Shown here: positions 42,697 through 51,619 of the stretch, piece after piece
Numbering within the stretch: position 1 is the first letter of the stretch
How the letters are laid out: every line of letters starts with the position of its first letter
Origin: JBJXFE01 sp046153875
Lineage (GTDB): Bacteria; Planctomycetota; Phycisphaerae; Phycisphaerales; UBA1924
Reading direction: 5' to 3'
Assembly (NCBI GenBank): GCA_046153875.1
Contig: JBJXFE010000056.1
Coordinates: forward strand, 9,086-73,085
Length of the DNA stretch: 64,000 nucleotides
Notes under the pieces: generated by a model
Databases searched by the model: none
Told to the model about the DNA's origin: nothing
The model's input: the letters and a program-made list of their open reading frames with translations, nothing else
Made by a program: the position numbers and the translations under genes

Positions 42697-45080
42697 GCGC
42701 GAGCCCCCCCGTCGCCGCCGCCCGCACCCGCCGTGAGAGCCGCGTGACTGAACAGGCGCGCGAGCCCGAGCTCGACCAGCGCCACCAGCAGCGCCGCCCC
42801 GAGCAGGTACACGGCCCACGGCGAGTGGTCCTGCCCGCGATCGAGGCTCGCACGCAGCGTGCCCCCCCCCTCGTCCGCCGCCGCACCGCCCGCGGGCGGA
42901 AGCCAGCGCACTTCCGCCCCTCCCAGCGCCGCCCCCAGCCACGACTGCAGCGTGGACGGGGGCTGCGCGTCCGTCCGCCCGCCCGCGGCGTCCGCGTTCA
43001 CCGCCACCAGCCCCCGGGCCGCGCCCCGATCGTCGATCACCCGCCACAACCCCGCGTTCCGCGCAGGCTCGACGGCCCGCCCGGCGCGATCGACCGCGAC
43101 GGGCGTGCCCCCGCCGACCGGACGCAGCTCGGTCGTGCGCGCCGGCGCCTCGGGCCGCGACCCGGCCACCGTCGCCCAGTCCCCGCGCGACCTCGCCACG
43201 CCCTGCACCACCAGTTCGTGCAGCAGCGGCACCATCAGCGGGCGCGCCGGCAGGTCCGACCACTCGAAGCTGGCCGGCACCGTGACCATCACCACCAGCC
43301 CGCGCGCCGAACCGCCCGCCCCGGATTCGCCGCCGCCGTTCGGAGCCCCGTCGGCCCGGGTCCCCGGCGCCGACGCCACGACGAACGCCGTCCCGTCCGA
43401 GAGCGTCAGCACCGCGGACGGCGCCGAGCCCGCGGGGGTCTCCACCGGCAGCGCCCGCAGCACGTGAACCGGCCCGGCCAGCTCGCGCAGCTCGGCCGCG
43501 AGCATCGCCAGCAGCCCGCGCTCATCCCCCGGCCGCGCCCGCGCCTCCGTGGAAATCGTCGCGGGCTCCCCGTACACCTTCGCCTCGCGGGCGATCGTCC
43601 AGTCCAGCCCCAGCTCGCGCACGAACGCGTCGGCCCACAGGTGAACCGTCGCCTGAGGGGGGGGGAACACCAGCACCAGCCCGCCCGTCTCCGCCAGGTG
43701 ACGCACGTGCCGCCACGCGCCGTCCGCGATCGCATCGGGCCGCGGCAGGATCACCGCATCAAGCCCCGAGAGCCGCGCCGCGTCCACGGACGCGGGGTCG
43801 ATCTCCACCAGGTCCACGTCGCGGGCGATCGGTGGGCTCCCTGCCCCGCCGCCGCCGCGCTCCCCGAAATACGGGTCGAGCGCGACACGCACCCAGTCCG
43901 CCGGCTCGAAGTCGCGCACGCTCGCCCCCGCCGCGCCCGACCGTCGCGGCGTGACCAGCCCGACGCGCAGCGAAGGCCGCACCTCGATCGTCCGCAGCCA
44001 CGTGTTGTCCCCCGCCACCGCATCGTCGTCGATCGTCGTCGTCAGAACCAGCGTGCCCGCGGCCGTGGACGGCGCGGCCAGGTCCACCGTCGCGCTCCCG
44101 TCGCTCTCCCCCGCCGCCCAGCGGATCGCGGCCTGCGCCGTCGGCGGGCCGGGGCGGTCGTCGGCGCCGGCCACGCGCACGCGGATGCTCGTCACCCCGG
44201 GCGACGCCACGCCCGGGCCGGTCCGCCGCGCGCGGACCGTGACCGGCGTGCGCTCGGCCGCGGCCCCCTCGGCACGCGGCGCGGCGATCAGGATCGGACG
44301 CAGCGGATCCACCCCCAGGATCGTCACGTTCTCCGACCCCCGCTCCGCCGGGGACGTGGCCAGCACCGTCACCCCCGACGCCGCCGTCAGCCCCAAGTCG
44401 GGCAGCGCGCGCTCCGTGTCCGCCGAGCCGGTCAGGAAGTCACTAAGGATCACGACGACGGTGCGCGACGGATCAGCGGCCCCACTCCCGCCACCTCCGC
44501 CCGATCCGTTCCCGCCCGGCGCCAGCAGCCCCCGCAGCGCGGAGAGAGCGCCCGCGAGGTCCGCCGCGCTGTCCGTCGGGCGCAGCGATTCGACCAGCCC
44601 CTTGACCGCCGCGGCGTCCGCCGAGGCGGGGGCGACCACCGCCTGCGCCGGCCCGCCCAGCGCGAACAGCCCCGCCCGGTCGCCCGCGGTCGCGTCGAGT
44701 TGGTCGAGCAACCGGGCCGCCTGCGCCTTATGCCGGTCGAGCGCCGCCCCTCCCCCCGCATCCGTCGCCGACGACGCCAGGCTGTTGTCCACCAGCAGGT
44801 AGAGCGTCACGGCGGACCGACCGCCCAGGATCGACCCGCCCCCAAGCATCGGCCGCCCCAGCCCGATCGCGATGAACGCGATCAGCAGGCAACGCGCCAG
44901 CAGCAGCAGGAACTGCTCCAGCCGCAGCCGCCGCCGGTGCTCCTTGTAAGCCTCGAGCAGGAACCGCATCGCCGCCCACATCACCGGCTTGCGACGCCGA
45001 CGCATCAGCAGGTGGATCAGGATCGGGATCGCCACGCACGCGACGCCGACCGCGGCCAGGATGGGGTTGATGAACGTCAT
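42693..45080 (-). CDS. BatA-like membrane VWA protein with degenerate MIDAS
   Basis: This 795-residue protein has the BatA N-terminus, FINPILAAVGVACVAIPILI then HLLMRRRRKPVMWAAMRFL, and a second helix (about 60-78). It next has a VWA-like domain whose metal site reads DNSLAS rather than DxSxS, so metal binding is doubtful. A Gly-rich loop (GGNGSGGGGGSG), further beta domains and a C-terminal membrane helix (about 760-780) follow. It is coupled by ATGA overlaps to the DUF58 gene before it and the VWA gene after it. Together they would form an inner-membrane complex facing the periplasm. Homologues are linked to aerotolerance and envelope stress. Confidence 0.85.
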   Translation of the reverse strand: MTFINPILAAVGVACVAIPILIHLLMRRRRKPVMWAAMRFLLEAYKEHRRRLRLEQFLLLLARCLLIAFIAIGLGRPMLGGGSILGGRSAVTLYLLVDNSLASSATDAGGGAALDRHKAQAARLLDQLDATAGDRAGLFALGGPAQAVVAPASADAAAVKGLVESLRPTDSAADLAGALSALRGLLAPGGNGSGGGGGSGAADPSRTVVVILSDFLTGSADTERALPDLGLTAASGVTVLATSPAERGSENVTILGVDPLRPILIAAPRAEGAAAERTPVTVRARRTGPGVASPGVTSIRVRVAGADDRPGPPTAQAAIRWAAGESDGSATVDLAAPSTAAGTLVLTTTIDDDAVAGDNTWLRTIEVRPSLRVGLVTPRRSGAAGASVRDFEPADWVRVALDPYFGERGGGGAGSPPIARDVDLVEIDPASVDAARLSGLDAVILPRPDAIADGAWRHVRHLAETGGLVLVFPPPQATVHLWADAFVRELGLDWTIAREAKVYGEPATISTEARARPGDERGLLAMLAAELRELAGPVHVLRALPVETPAGSAPSAVLTLSDGTAFVVASAPGTRADGAPNGGGESGAGGSARGLVVMVTVPASFEWSDLPARPLMVPLLHELVVQGVARSRGDWATVAGSRPEAPARTTELRPVGGGTPVAVDRAGRAVEPARNAGLWRVIDDRGAARGLVAVNADAAGGRTDAQPPSTLQSWLGAALGGAEVRWLPPAGGAAADEGGGTLRASLDRGQDHSPWAVYLLGAALLVALVELGLARLFSHAALTAGAGGGDGGARA

Positions 45081-46138
45081 CCGTGCTTGGCCCGCTTCAT
45101 CTGCGCGTTGCGCCGGGCGATGAACGCCGAGAGCGGCGGGCCCAGCCAGTCGTGCGTGTTCACCCGCTGGTAGTCGAACCCGAACCCGCGCGCGATCCGC
45201 TCGACCTGCTCCAGGTGCGACCCGATCGCCCGCAGATACCCGTCGCGGATCGAACGCGGGTCCACGCGCAGGCGCGGCTCCCCCTCCATCCCCTCGAACG
45301 GCGCGGCGTCCGCGAACGCGAACTCGGTCTCCGCTTTGTCGAGCACCTGGAAGATGATCGCGTCGTGCCGCTTATGGCGGACCCGGGCCAGGGCCGCGCG
45401 CAGGTACTCGGGATCGATGAACAGGTCGCTGATGAACGCGATGAGGCAGCGGTTGGTGATCTTGGCCAGGGTCTGGTCCACGACGCGGGCGATGTCCGTC
45501 GCGCTGTCGTGCGCGGCCGCCTGGTAGTGCGTCGCCAGGGCCCCGACGATCTGCCGCCACGTGCCCTGGGCGCTGGAGCGCTTCACCGACGCCCGGATCT
45601 CGTCGGCGAAGATCGTCAGCCCCACGCGGTCGCCCTGGCGGAGCGTGATGTACGCGAGGGCCGCGGCCACCGCCGTCGCGTGGTCGAACTTGCTCCAGTT
45701 GGCCCGCCCGTCGGGGCTGAGGGTGTGCCCCGCGCCCGAGGCCTCCTCGAACGCGCGCGACCCGAACCGCATCGACCCCGAAGCATCCAGCAGGATCATC
45801 AGGTCCAGGCTGGTTTCCTGCTGGTACTGCTTGAGGTGCAGCTTGTCGGAGCGCGCGTACACCTTCCAATCCAGGTGGCGGATGTCGTCGCCGGGAACGT
45901 ACGGCCGGTGCTGCGCGAACTCGACGCTGAAGCCCTGGTACGGCGAGCGGTGCGTGCCGCTCATCACGCCCTCGACGATCATCTTGGCCCGCAGCTCGAA
46001 GGAGGCCAGGCGGGCGAGCGTCTGCGGGTGGAGATAGAGGGATGCGTCGGCCTCGGGCAGCGGGGCCGCCGCGGGTCGATCCGGGCGCGGGGCTGCGCTG
46101 ACCGGCGTGGCTGCGGGGGTGTTCGCCGGATCGGGCAT
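45077..46138 (-). CDS. DUF58 domain protein
   Basis: This 353-residue protein has SPYQGFSVEFAQHRPYVPGD and the DUF58 core DIRHLDWKVYARSDKL. A VWA-like fold with intact MIDAS, LLDASGSMRF (about 118), comes next. DUF58 proteins are usually encoded next to a MoxR AAA+ ATPase that acts on them. Here the upstream neighbour is a divergent methyltransferase and no moxR is present, so the partner must be elsewhere. TAGGAT lies 6 nt before the ATG, suggesting a leaderless mRNA that carries all three genes (45077-46138, 42693-45080 and 40246-42696) joined by ATGA overlaps. Confidence 0.88.
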   Translation of the reverse strand: MPDPANTPAATPVSAAPRPDRPAAAPLPEADASLYLHPQTLARLASFELRAKMIVEGVMSGTHRSPYQGFSVEFAQHRPYVPGDDIRHLDWKVYARSDKLHLKQYQQETSLDLMILLDASGSMRFGSRAFEEASGAGHTLSPDGRANWSKFDHATAVAAALAYITLRQGDRVGLTIFADEIRASVKRSSAQGTWRQIVGALATHYQAAAHDSATDIARVVDQTLAKITNRCLIAFISDLFIDPEYLRAALARVRHKRHDAIIFQVLDKAETEFAFADAAPFEGMEGEPRLRVDPRSIRDGYLRAIGSHLEQVERIARGFGFDYQRVNTHDWLGPPLSAFIARRNAQMKRAKHG

Positions 46139-46229
46139 CGGGCAATCCTATCGGGTGCGGGCGTGCCTCGTTCTTTGCCGAAGCGGGCTGAACAGGGTTT
46201 GAACCGCGTACCATGACCCCGGAGGCCCC

Positions 46230-47165
46230 ATGCCCACGACGATCGCCGTGCCGAGCAAGTTCGGGGCAACTCCCCGGGCGGTCTTCGACCGCAACTGGAT
46301 CACGCGCCGAATGGTCCACCACCGCTTCGGGCTCGAGCCGGATGCGGCCGACTTGGGCCCGCTGGCCGAGGTCTGCGGGCGCTGCCCGGCGTGGGTGCAG
46401 GCCCAGACCCTCCCCGAGGACCTGCTCTTCCTGCACGACATGATCCGGTGCGCCCGGCCGAGCCGCGTTGTCGAGATCGGCGTGGCCAGCGGACTCTCCA
46501 CCTCGATCATCCTGCATTCCCTCGCGGCAAACGGCGGGCCGCTCACCGACGAACGCGGCGTGCCGCGCGTCCAGTCCGTGGACATCCTCGCCAGCGTCCC
46601 ATGGGACCCCAAGACCCCGATCGGCGCGGCCGTGCGTGAGGTCGTGCCGGACCTGACGAGCGGGAGCGTGATCCACACCCGCAAGACTTCGATGGACCTG
46701 CCGGCGCTGCTCGGGTCGCTCACCGCCGACTTCGCCTTCGTCGATGGTGCGCACGCGCACCCGTGGCCGGCGCTCGACGCGCTGATGCTCAGCCGCGTGC
46801 TGCGCCCCGGCTCGTGGATGGTGTTGCACGACATCGCGCTCGTGGAGCGGGCGCACATCGAGGCACGCCGCCTGAATCTCGAATCCGTGGACTACGGGGC
46901 GCGCGGGGCGGAGTACCTCTTCGAGTACTGGCCCGGCGAGAAGCTCCGCGGCGTCGGCGAGTGCTGGAACCTGGCCGCCATCCGGCTGCCCGCCGACGGT
47001 TCGTTCGACCCGGCCTCGCTGCGCGATCTGATCGCCGTGCCTTGGGAAACAGGGCTTGTCTTGCCAGCGATCCACGCGCTCCACGGCTTCGTGGGCGAAG
47101 CGGCCACGTTCATCGGGTCCAACCTGCATCGGGACGATCAGCGGTTGCCCGGGCGTAGCGGGTGA
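46230..47165 (+). CDS. Class I SAM-dependent methyltransferase
   Basis: This 311-residue protein has a Rossmann-like core: motif I VVEIGVASGLSTSI (about 76-89), the acidic loop VDIL, motif IV DFAFVDGAHAHPWPALDALM and post-motif VLRPGSWMVLHD. This is the Methyltransf_24-like arrangement used for small-molecule or cell-surface substrates. The substrate cannot be told. CGGAGG precedes the ATG by 4-5 nt, so this gene uses a classical Shine-Dalgarno. It is divergent from the DUF58 operon. Confidence 0.8.
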   Translation: MPTTIAVPSKFGATPRAVFDRNWITRRMVHHRFGLEPDAADLGPLAEVCGRCPAWVQAQTLPEDLLFLHDMIRCARPSRVVEIGVASGLSTSIILHSLAANGGPLTDERGVPRVQSVDILASVPWDPKTPIGAAVREVVPDLTSGSVIHTRKTSMDLPALLGSLTADFAFVDGAHAHPWPALDALMLSRVLRPGSWMVLHDIALVERAHIEARRLNLESVDYGARGAEYLFEYWPGEKLRGVGECWNLAAIRLPADGSFDPASLRDLIAVPWETGLVLPAIHALHGFVGEAATFIGSNLHRDDQRLPGRSG

Positions 47166-47223
47166 ACGCGCTCCGCTCGAACCGGTCCTGCCCCGTGACG
47201 GCCTTCGGTGCCGCGATCCGGGC

Positions 47224-47251
47224 TTGTGCCAACCGACGGCCGAAGTAAGAT
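47224..47251 (+). promoter_or_regulatory. Promoter TTGTGC-N16-TAAGAT
   Basis: -35-like TTGTGC (47224-47229), a 16-bp spacer and -10 TAAGAT (47246-47251), only 6 nt before the ATG at 47258. Same spacer length as the promoters at 7820, 49806, 59673 and 60828. Confidence 0.5.
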
Positions 47252-47257
47252 GCAGCC

Positions 47258-49711
47258 ATGGCCGCCGGACGCTGGTTCGATCGCGGGTGTGGAGGGCCAG
47301 CGCGCGTGTCTCGGGTGCTGATCGTCGGAGCGGCACTGGCGATGCCGAGTCCATGCTCGTTCGGCCAATCGTGCCTGCCGCACTGGTCCGGCCAGTTCAC
47401 CACCGGCGACACGCCGAACACGCCGAGCGCCTTCACGGAATACGACGACGGGACGGGTACGAAGCTGCACGCCGCGGGGACCGAACCGATCTGGGTGGGG
47501 CGCTGGGACGGCGACCACTGGACCTACGCCGCGCTGGAGCAGCGCCACCAGGGGGGGAAGTTCACCGAGTACGTGGGCTCCATGGTCTCGTTTGACGACG
47601 GCATCGGGCCGCGCCCCGCGCTCTACGTGGCGGGGCGGTTCGAGAAGGTCAAGGGCGTGGCGGCGTCGAACATCGCGCGCTGGGACGGCGACGCCTGGTC
47701 GGCGCTCGGGTCCGGGATTCAGGGCTGGGGCGTGTACACACAGTGCGTCTTCGACGACGGATCAGGCCCGCGCTTGTACGTCGGCGGAACCTTCACCGGC
47801 GCGGGCGGACACCCCGGCACGGGCATCGCACGCTGGGACGGCGCGCAGTGGGAATCCGTCGGGTCCGGCGCCGTCGGCGGGTCGTACCAGTCCGTGCACG
47901 CGATGCGGGTGCACGACGACGGCGCCGGCCCCGCGCTCTTCGTCGGAGGCGACTTCGACGCGATGAGCGGCGTGCCCGCGATGAACATCGCGCGCTGGAA
48001 CGGCGCCTGGACCCCCGTGGGCGGAGCAGCTCCCGGGATTGTCACGGCACTCGAAACCGTCGCCGACTCCCCGGGACGAGCGCTCTACGCGAACAACATC
48101 GGCTCCACAGGGCCCCTCGCGGGCTTCGGCATGGTGCGCTGGGACGGCGCGAACTGGTCCGGTGTCGCCGGAACGGAAGCAATGACCAACGTCCAGCGCA
48201 TCGCGGTGCTCGACGCCGGCGATGGCCCGGCGCTCCACGCGGCCGTGATGTACTTCACCAAGTTCCACATCGGCGGCGAGCTGTTCAAGCGGTCCGGAGC
48301 CCGGTGGACAGCGTACGGGGCGGGAATCGCGACGTCCGCGCTGACGGCCTTCGACCACGGCGCAGGTCCGCGCCTGCACCACACCGGATTCTGGGAGAAC
48401 GTGCCGCCCGTGGGCCAGAACATCACGCACGGATCGCGCTTCCGGGTTTTCGACGCCGGCGCGTGGACGCGCTTCGGACCCGAAGGGTTTCAGGACCCGA
48501 TCAACACCCTGGAGGTGATCGACCTCGGCGCGCCGGCGCTCTACGCGGGCGGACCATTCTGGGATGAGAAGGCGATCGCGCCCGCCGGTGTTTTGAAGTG
48601 GAACGGGAGCGGCTGGGAACAGCTGGGCCCGGGAACGCCCCGGACGGTCCGAGCGATCTCACGCTATAACGACGGAACCGGGCCGACCCTGTACGCCGGC
48701 GGGGACAGTTGGATCATCGGCAAGTACTCGTGGGCGACCGACGACGGGGCGCTGAGCCGCTGGACCGGTACCCGTTGGAGCAAAGTCCCCGGATTCGCGG
48801 ACGCCAACAGGGTGTATGCCCTCTCCGTGTTCAGCGATGGCACGCAGGTCGGCCTCTACGTCGGCGGCGAGTTCACGCAGGCCGGCGGACTGCCCACCGG
48901 CTCGATCGCGCGATGGCGGCAGGGTCAGTGGTCGGCGCTGGGGTTGGGCATCGCGGGGATCGTGCGCGATCTGCTCGTACACGACGATGGTGCCGGATCA
49001 AGCCTGTTCGTCGCCGGTGAGTTCACGTCCGCGGGGGGCGCGCCCGCCCAGTCGATCGCCCGATGGGACGGGCAGGCGTGGCACGCCCTCGGGTCCGGCC
49101 TCTACCTCGCGCCCGGGGCGACGCAGCCGGCTTCCGCACTCACCATGGTCAGGTACGACGAGGGGAGCGGGTCGCGCCTCTACGTCTCGGGGTCGTTCGA
49201 CCGCGCGGGCGGGGTGGTCGCCAAGCACATCGCCCGCTGGGACGGGCAGACCTGGTCACCCGTCGGGCTCGGCCTGACCGGTCCCGCCGCCGCGCTGCGT
49301 GGGTTCAACGACGGAACCGGGTCCGCGCTGTACGCGGCCGGCGCCTTCGGGGCCAGCACGCTCAACGTCCGGAAGTGGACCGGGAGCACCTGGGTCGGCG
49401 TCGGCGGAGGGACCAACCTCCCGGCCTCGACCATGGCCGTGTTCAACGACGGGTCAGGGCCGGGGCTCTGGTTGGGTGGGCCGTTCGTCGCCGCAAGGAA
49501 TCGGTCCTCGGGGCGGGTCGCGAAGTGGACGGGCTGCCCGGCCTGCTTCCCCGACTGCTCCGGTGACGGCGCCCTGACCGTCGCCGACTTCGGGTGCTTC
49601 CAGGGCAAGTACGTCCTGGGCGACCTCTACGCCGATTGCAACGCCAGCGGAGGACTCACCGTGGCAGACTTCGGGTGCTTCCAGACCAAGTACGTGCTGG
49701 GGTGTCCGTAG
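47258..49711 (+). CDS. Secreted WDG-repeat (propeller-like) protein with dockerin module
   Basis: This 817-residue exported protein has a hydrophobic segment at about residues 18-33 ending SFGQS. The body holds roughly ten repeats of 55-65 residues of the form DDGxGPxLYVGGxF, xxAGGxxAxxIARWDGxxW, xxxGxG, a pattern typical of long planctomycete and myxobacterial surface proteins and likely a beta-propeller pair or superhelix. The C-terminus is a Cys-type dockerin pair (49546-49709: CFPDCSGDGALTVADFGCFQ, CNASGGLTVADFGCFQTKYV). Unlike the other dockerin genes it appears leaderless (TAAGAT at 6 nt). It is probably a surface adhesin or scaffold-bound ligand; no catalytic motif is seen. Confidence 0.83.
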   Translation: MAAGRWFDRGCGGPARVSRVLIVGAALAMPSPCSFGQSCLPHWSGQFTTGDTPNTPSAFTEYDDGTGTKLHAAGTEPIWVGRWDGDHWTYAALEQRHQGGKFTEYVGSMVSFDDGIGPRPALYVAGRFEKVKGVAASNIARWDGDAWSALGSGIQGWGVYTQCVFDDGSGPRLYVGGTFTGAGGHPGTGIARWDGAQWESVGSGAVGGSYQSVHAMRVHDDGAGPALFVGGDFDAMSGVPAMNIARWNGAWTPVGGAAPGIVTALETVADSPGRALYANNIGSTGPLAGFGMVRWDGANWSGVAGTEAMTNVQRIAVLDAGDGPALHAAVMYFTKFHIGGELFKRSGARWTAYGAGIATSALTAFDHGAGPRLHHTGFWENVPPVGQNITHGSRFRVFDAGAWTRFGPEGFQDPINTLEVIDLGAPALYAGGPFWDEKAIAPAGVLKWNGSGWEQLGPGTPRTVRAISRYNDGTGPTLYAGGDSWIIGKYSWATDDGALSRWTGTRWSKVPGFADANRVYALSVFSDGTQVGLYVGGEFTQAGGLPTGSIARWRQGQWSALGLGIAGIVRDLLVHDDGAGSSLFVAGEFTSAGGAPAQSIARWDGQAWHALGSGLYLAPGATQPASALTMVRYDEGSGSRLYVSGSFDRAGGVVAKHIARWDGQTWSPVGLGLTGPAAALRGFNDGTGSALYAAGAFGASTLNVRKWTGSTWVGVGGGTNLPASTMAVFNDGSGPGLWLGGPFVAARNRSSGRVAKWTGCPACFPDCSGDGALTVADFGCFQGKYVLGDLYADCNASGGLTVADFGCFQTKYVLGCP

Positions 49712-49805
49712 CGCCGCGTGCCACGGGCCTCGCCGCGATCATCCGCCGTCAACCCCGGCCAAACCGGCAAAAACCCTCTATTCAACGATTTTGTTCGGTT
49801 TTTAC

Positions 49806-49833
49806 TTGACACCGATCAAATGCCAAGTATTCT
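49806..49833 (+). promoter_or_regulatory. Strong promoter TTGACA-N16-TATTCT in an AT-rich patch
   Basis: -35 TTGACA (49806-49811), a 16-bp spacer and -10 TATTCT (49828-49833), 9 nt before the ATG at 49843. Upstream 49770-49805 is strikingly AT-rich for this DNA (GATTTTGTTCGGTTTTTAC), like an UP element. It is the best promoter in the window together with 7820. Confidence 0.75.
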
Positions 49834-49842
49834 CTGGGGAGC

Positions 49843-50697
49843 ATGGTCCCCGCACCCGCCATCTCGGAGAGTCGTTGTGACTGCCCGCCGTGCCGGGGCG
49901 ATCCCGACCCCGACCACGACCGCGATCACTCCGCACTCAACGCCCTCGCCCGCGGCGAGGCGAACCTCGCCCTCCAACCCGCCGCCGTCGCCCACTGGGC
50001 CCATCGCCCCGATCTCCACCCCGTGATCGACGCCGCGGTCTGGCTCGAGGAGCGCCGCCGCCGGATCCAGGCCGAAGACGTCATCCACCGGGCCATCGAT
50101 CAGCTCTCCGCCACGCTCCGCGCCAAGACCGACCTCACCACCCTCAGCCAACGCATCGAGGTCCGCCGCGCCGCCGTGGCCATGGCCGACCTGGCCATCA
50201 CCATCCTCTACGGCCCGCAGCGCTCCCGCTCCCGCACCCCCGCGCCCGCCGTATCAGCCCCCTCCTGTGGCACGGGCGTCGCGTTGACGCGCCGGGGCGA
50301 GCCCGTCTCTTCTACTCCTGCTCCTACCCCATCTCGTGGCACAGGCGTCCCGGCTACGCGCCGGGGCGAGCCTGTGCCTACACCTTCTACCTGCTCCGCT
50401 CACTCTTCCCCCGGGGCCGTCGCTCCTGCCGCGCCCGCTCCGTTCCATTCCTCCGTCGGGCCCCGCTCCTCCGCGGCCACGGGCCCCGCTCTCGTGCCCG
50501 CCGATCAGCCCTCGTCCGCCGACCTCACCCTCTCAAAGGGTTCACTCCTCCGCGATCCGGAGTTCGCCCGTTTACCCGCCGAGCCTGCTCGCCGTGGTGA
50601 GGCGGGCCGAGGCGGAAGCCCTCAGCGTTCTCTTCGCACAGCCGCGGGCGATGCCGCCCGCCTCCTCGCCCACGCCGGCACCGCCGACACCAGTTGA
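49843..50697 (+). CDS. Hypothetical protein with repeat-derived linker
   Basis: This 284-residue protein has a short Cys-containing start (CDCPPCRGD). A helical domain (about 50-125: HPVIDAAVWLEERRRRIQAE, AIDQLSATLRAKTDLTTL, RIEVRRAAVAMADLAITIL) looks genuine. A long Pro/Ser/Ala-rich part follows. Within it, residues about 142-178 are made by two copies of a 40-nt repeat (GTGVALTRRGEPV and GTGVPATRRGEPV). The end, LAVV-less but helical (about 240-280), is Arg/Ala-rich. The strong promoter at 49806 with ATG 9 nt after the -10 implies leaderless translation. I do not recognise a family. The conserved part is probably the N-terminal half. Confidence 0.6.
   Translation: MVPAPAISESRCDCPPCRGDPDPDHDRDHSALNALARGEANLALQPAAVAHWAHRPDLHPVIDAAVWLEERRRRIQAEDVIHRAIDQLSATLRAKTDLTTLSQRIEVRRAAVAMADLAITILYGPQRSRSRTPAPAVSAPSCGTGVALTRRGEPVSSTPAPTPSRGTGVPATRRGEPVPTPSTCSAHSSPGAVAPAAPAPFHSSVGPRSSAATGPALVPADQPSSADLTLSKGSLLRDPEFARLPAEPARRGEAGRGGSPQRSLRTAAGDAARLLAHAGTADTS
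50267..50376 (+). repeat. Two in-frame copies of a GC-rich 40-nt repeat (family G)
   Basis: Copy 1 is 50267-50307 and copy 2 is 50336-50376. Both read GTGGCAC(G/A)GGCGTC, a variable centre, then ACGCGCCGGGGCGAGCC and (C/T)GTG-like ends. Each begins and ends with complementary words (GGCACGGGC / GCCCGT), so each can form a small hairpin. Confidence 0.7.
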
Positions 50698-50878
50698 CGC
50701 GCCCCCGGTGCCGCTCGCGGCTTCGCGCTCGCGGTTCACCCGTCGCGCCCGGCGGCCTTCGAGACGAGCCGAGGCCCGTGAGTTCCGAGCCGAAAAGACG
50801 GAGTGCTGGCGTGCCCGGCCCGGGTGAACCGGGGGCGGGGCTGGGGCGTACCACGGTGCGGCCCGAGGGAGACCACCC

Positions 50879-51577
50879 ATGCCGTTCGCCGCTCGCCCGT
50901 TCGCCCGCAAACTGTGGAAGGACTGGGTCAAGCCCCTCGCGGTGATCCTCGTGGTCTTCGGCACGTTCCGCTCCGCCATTGCGGATTGGAACGACGTGCC
51001 GACGGGCTCGATGAAGCCCACGATCCTCGAGGGCGACCGCATCCTCGTGAACAAGCTGGCGTACGGGCTGCGCGTGCCGTTCACCACGCGATGGATCGCC
51101 GCGTGGGGCGGGCCGGACAGCGGCGAGATCGCCGTGCTGTTCTCCCCCGCCGACGGCAAGCGCCTCGTCAAGCGGATCATCGGCCTGCCCGGCGACACGG
51201 TCGAGCTCCGCGGCAACGCCCTCATCGTGAACGGCCAGGCCGCGGCGTACGCGGCGCTGGAACAAGCCGTCATCGATCGGCTCGCCGCGAGCGAACGCCC
51301 GTCGCACGCCTACGCCCGCGAGCGGATCGGCGCCGCCTCGCACGCCGTGATGTCCACGCCGGCGGTGGGCGCACGCCGCGACTTCGGCCCGATCACCATC
51401 CCGGCCGGTCGGTACCTCGTCATGGGCGACAACCGCGACCAGTCGGCCGACTCGCGGGTCTTTGGTCTCGTGCCGCGCCGGCTGATTGTGGGGCGGTCGA
51501 GCGCCGTCGCGTTCAGCCTCGACCGCGAGCACTACCTCCGCCCACGCTGGTCGCGGTTCCTCAAGGCGCTGGACTGA
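50879..51577 (+). CDS. lepB: Signal peptidase I
   Basis: This 232-residue membrane protease removes Sec signal peptides. One N-terminal helix (about 19-34) is followed by the catalytic Ser44 in PTGSMKPTI, Lys98 in VKRIIGLPGDTVE, and the conserved MGDNRDQSADSRVFG (box E). The catalytic domain carries an insert of about 40 residues between the Lys box and box E (YAALEQAVIDRLAASERPSH). It has a single transmembrane helix, as in Gram-positive-type enzymes. The start has GAGGGAG nearby. It would process the signal peptides of the dockerin proteins in this window. Confidence 0.92.
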   Translation: MPFAARPFARKLWKDWVKPLAVILVVFGTFRSAIADWNDVPTGSMKPTILEGDRILVNKLAYGLRVPFTTRWIAAWGGPDSGEIAVLFSPADGKRLVKRIIGLPGDTVELRGNALIVNGQAAAYAALEQAVIDRLAASERPSHAYARERIGAASHAVMSTPAVGARRDFGPITIPAGRYLVMGDNRDQSADSRVFGLVPRRLIVGRSSAVAFSLDREHYLRPRWSRFLKALD

Positions 51578-51619
51578 CGCGCGGAAGCGGCCGGGGCGTC
51601 GTACTACGCTAAAGGGCGC

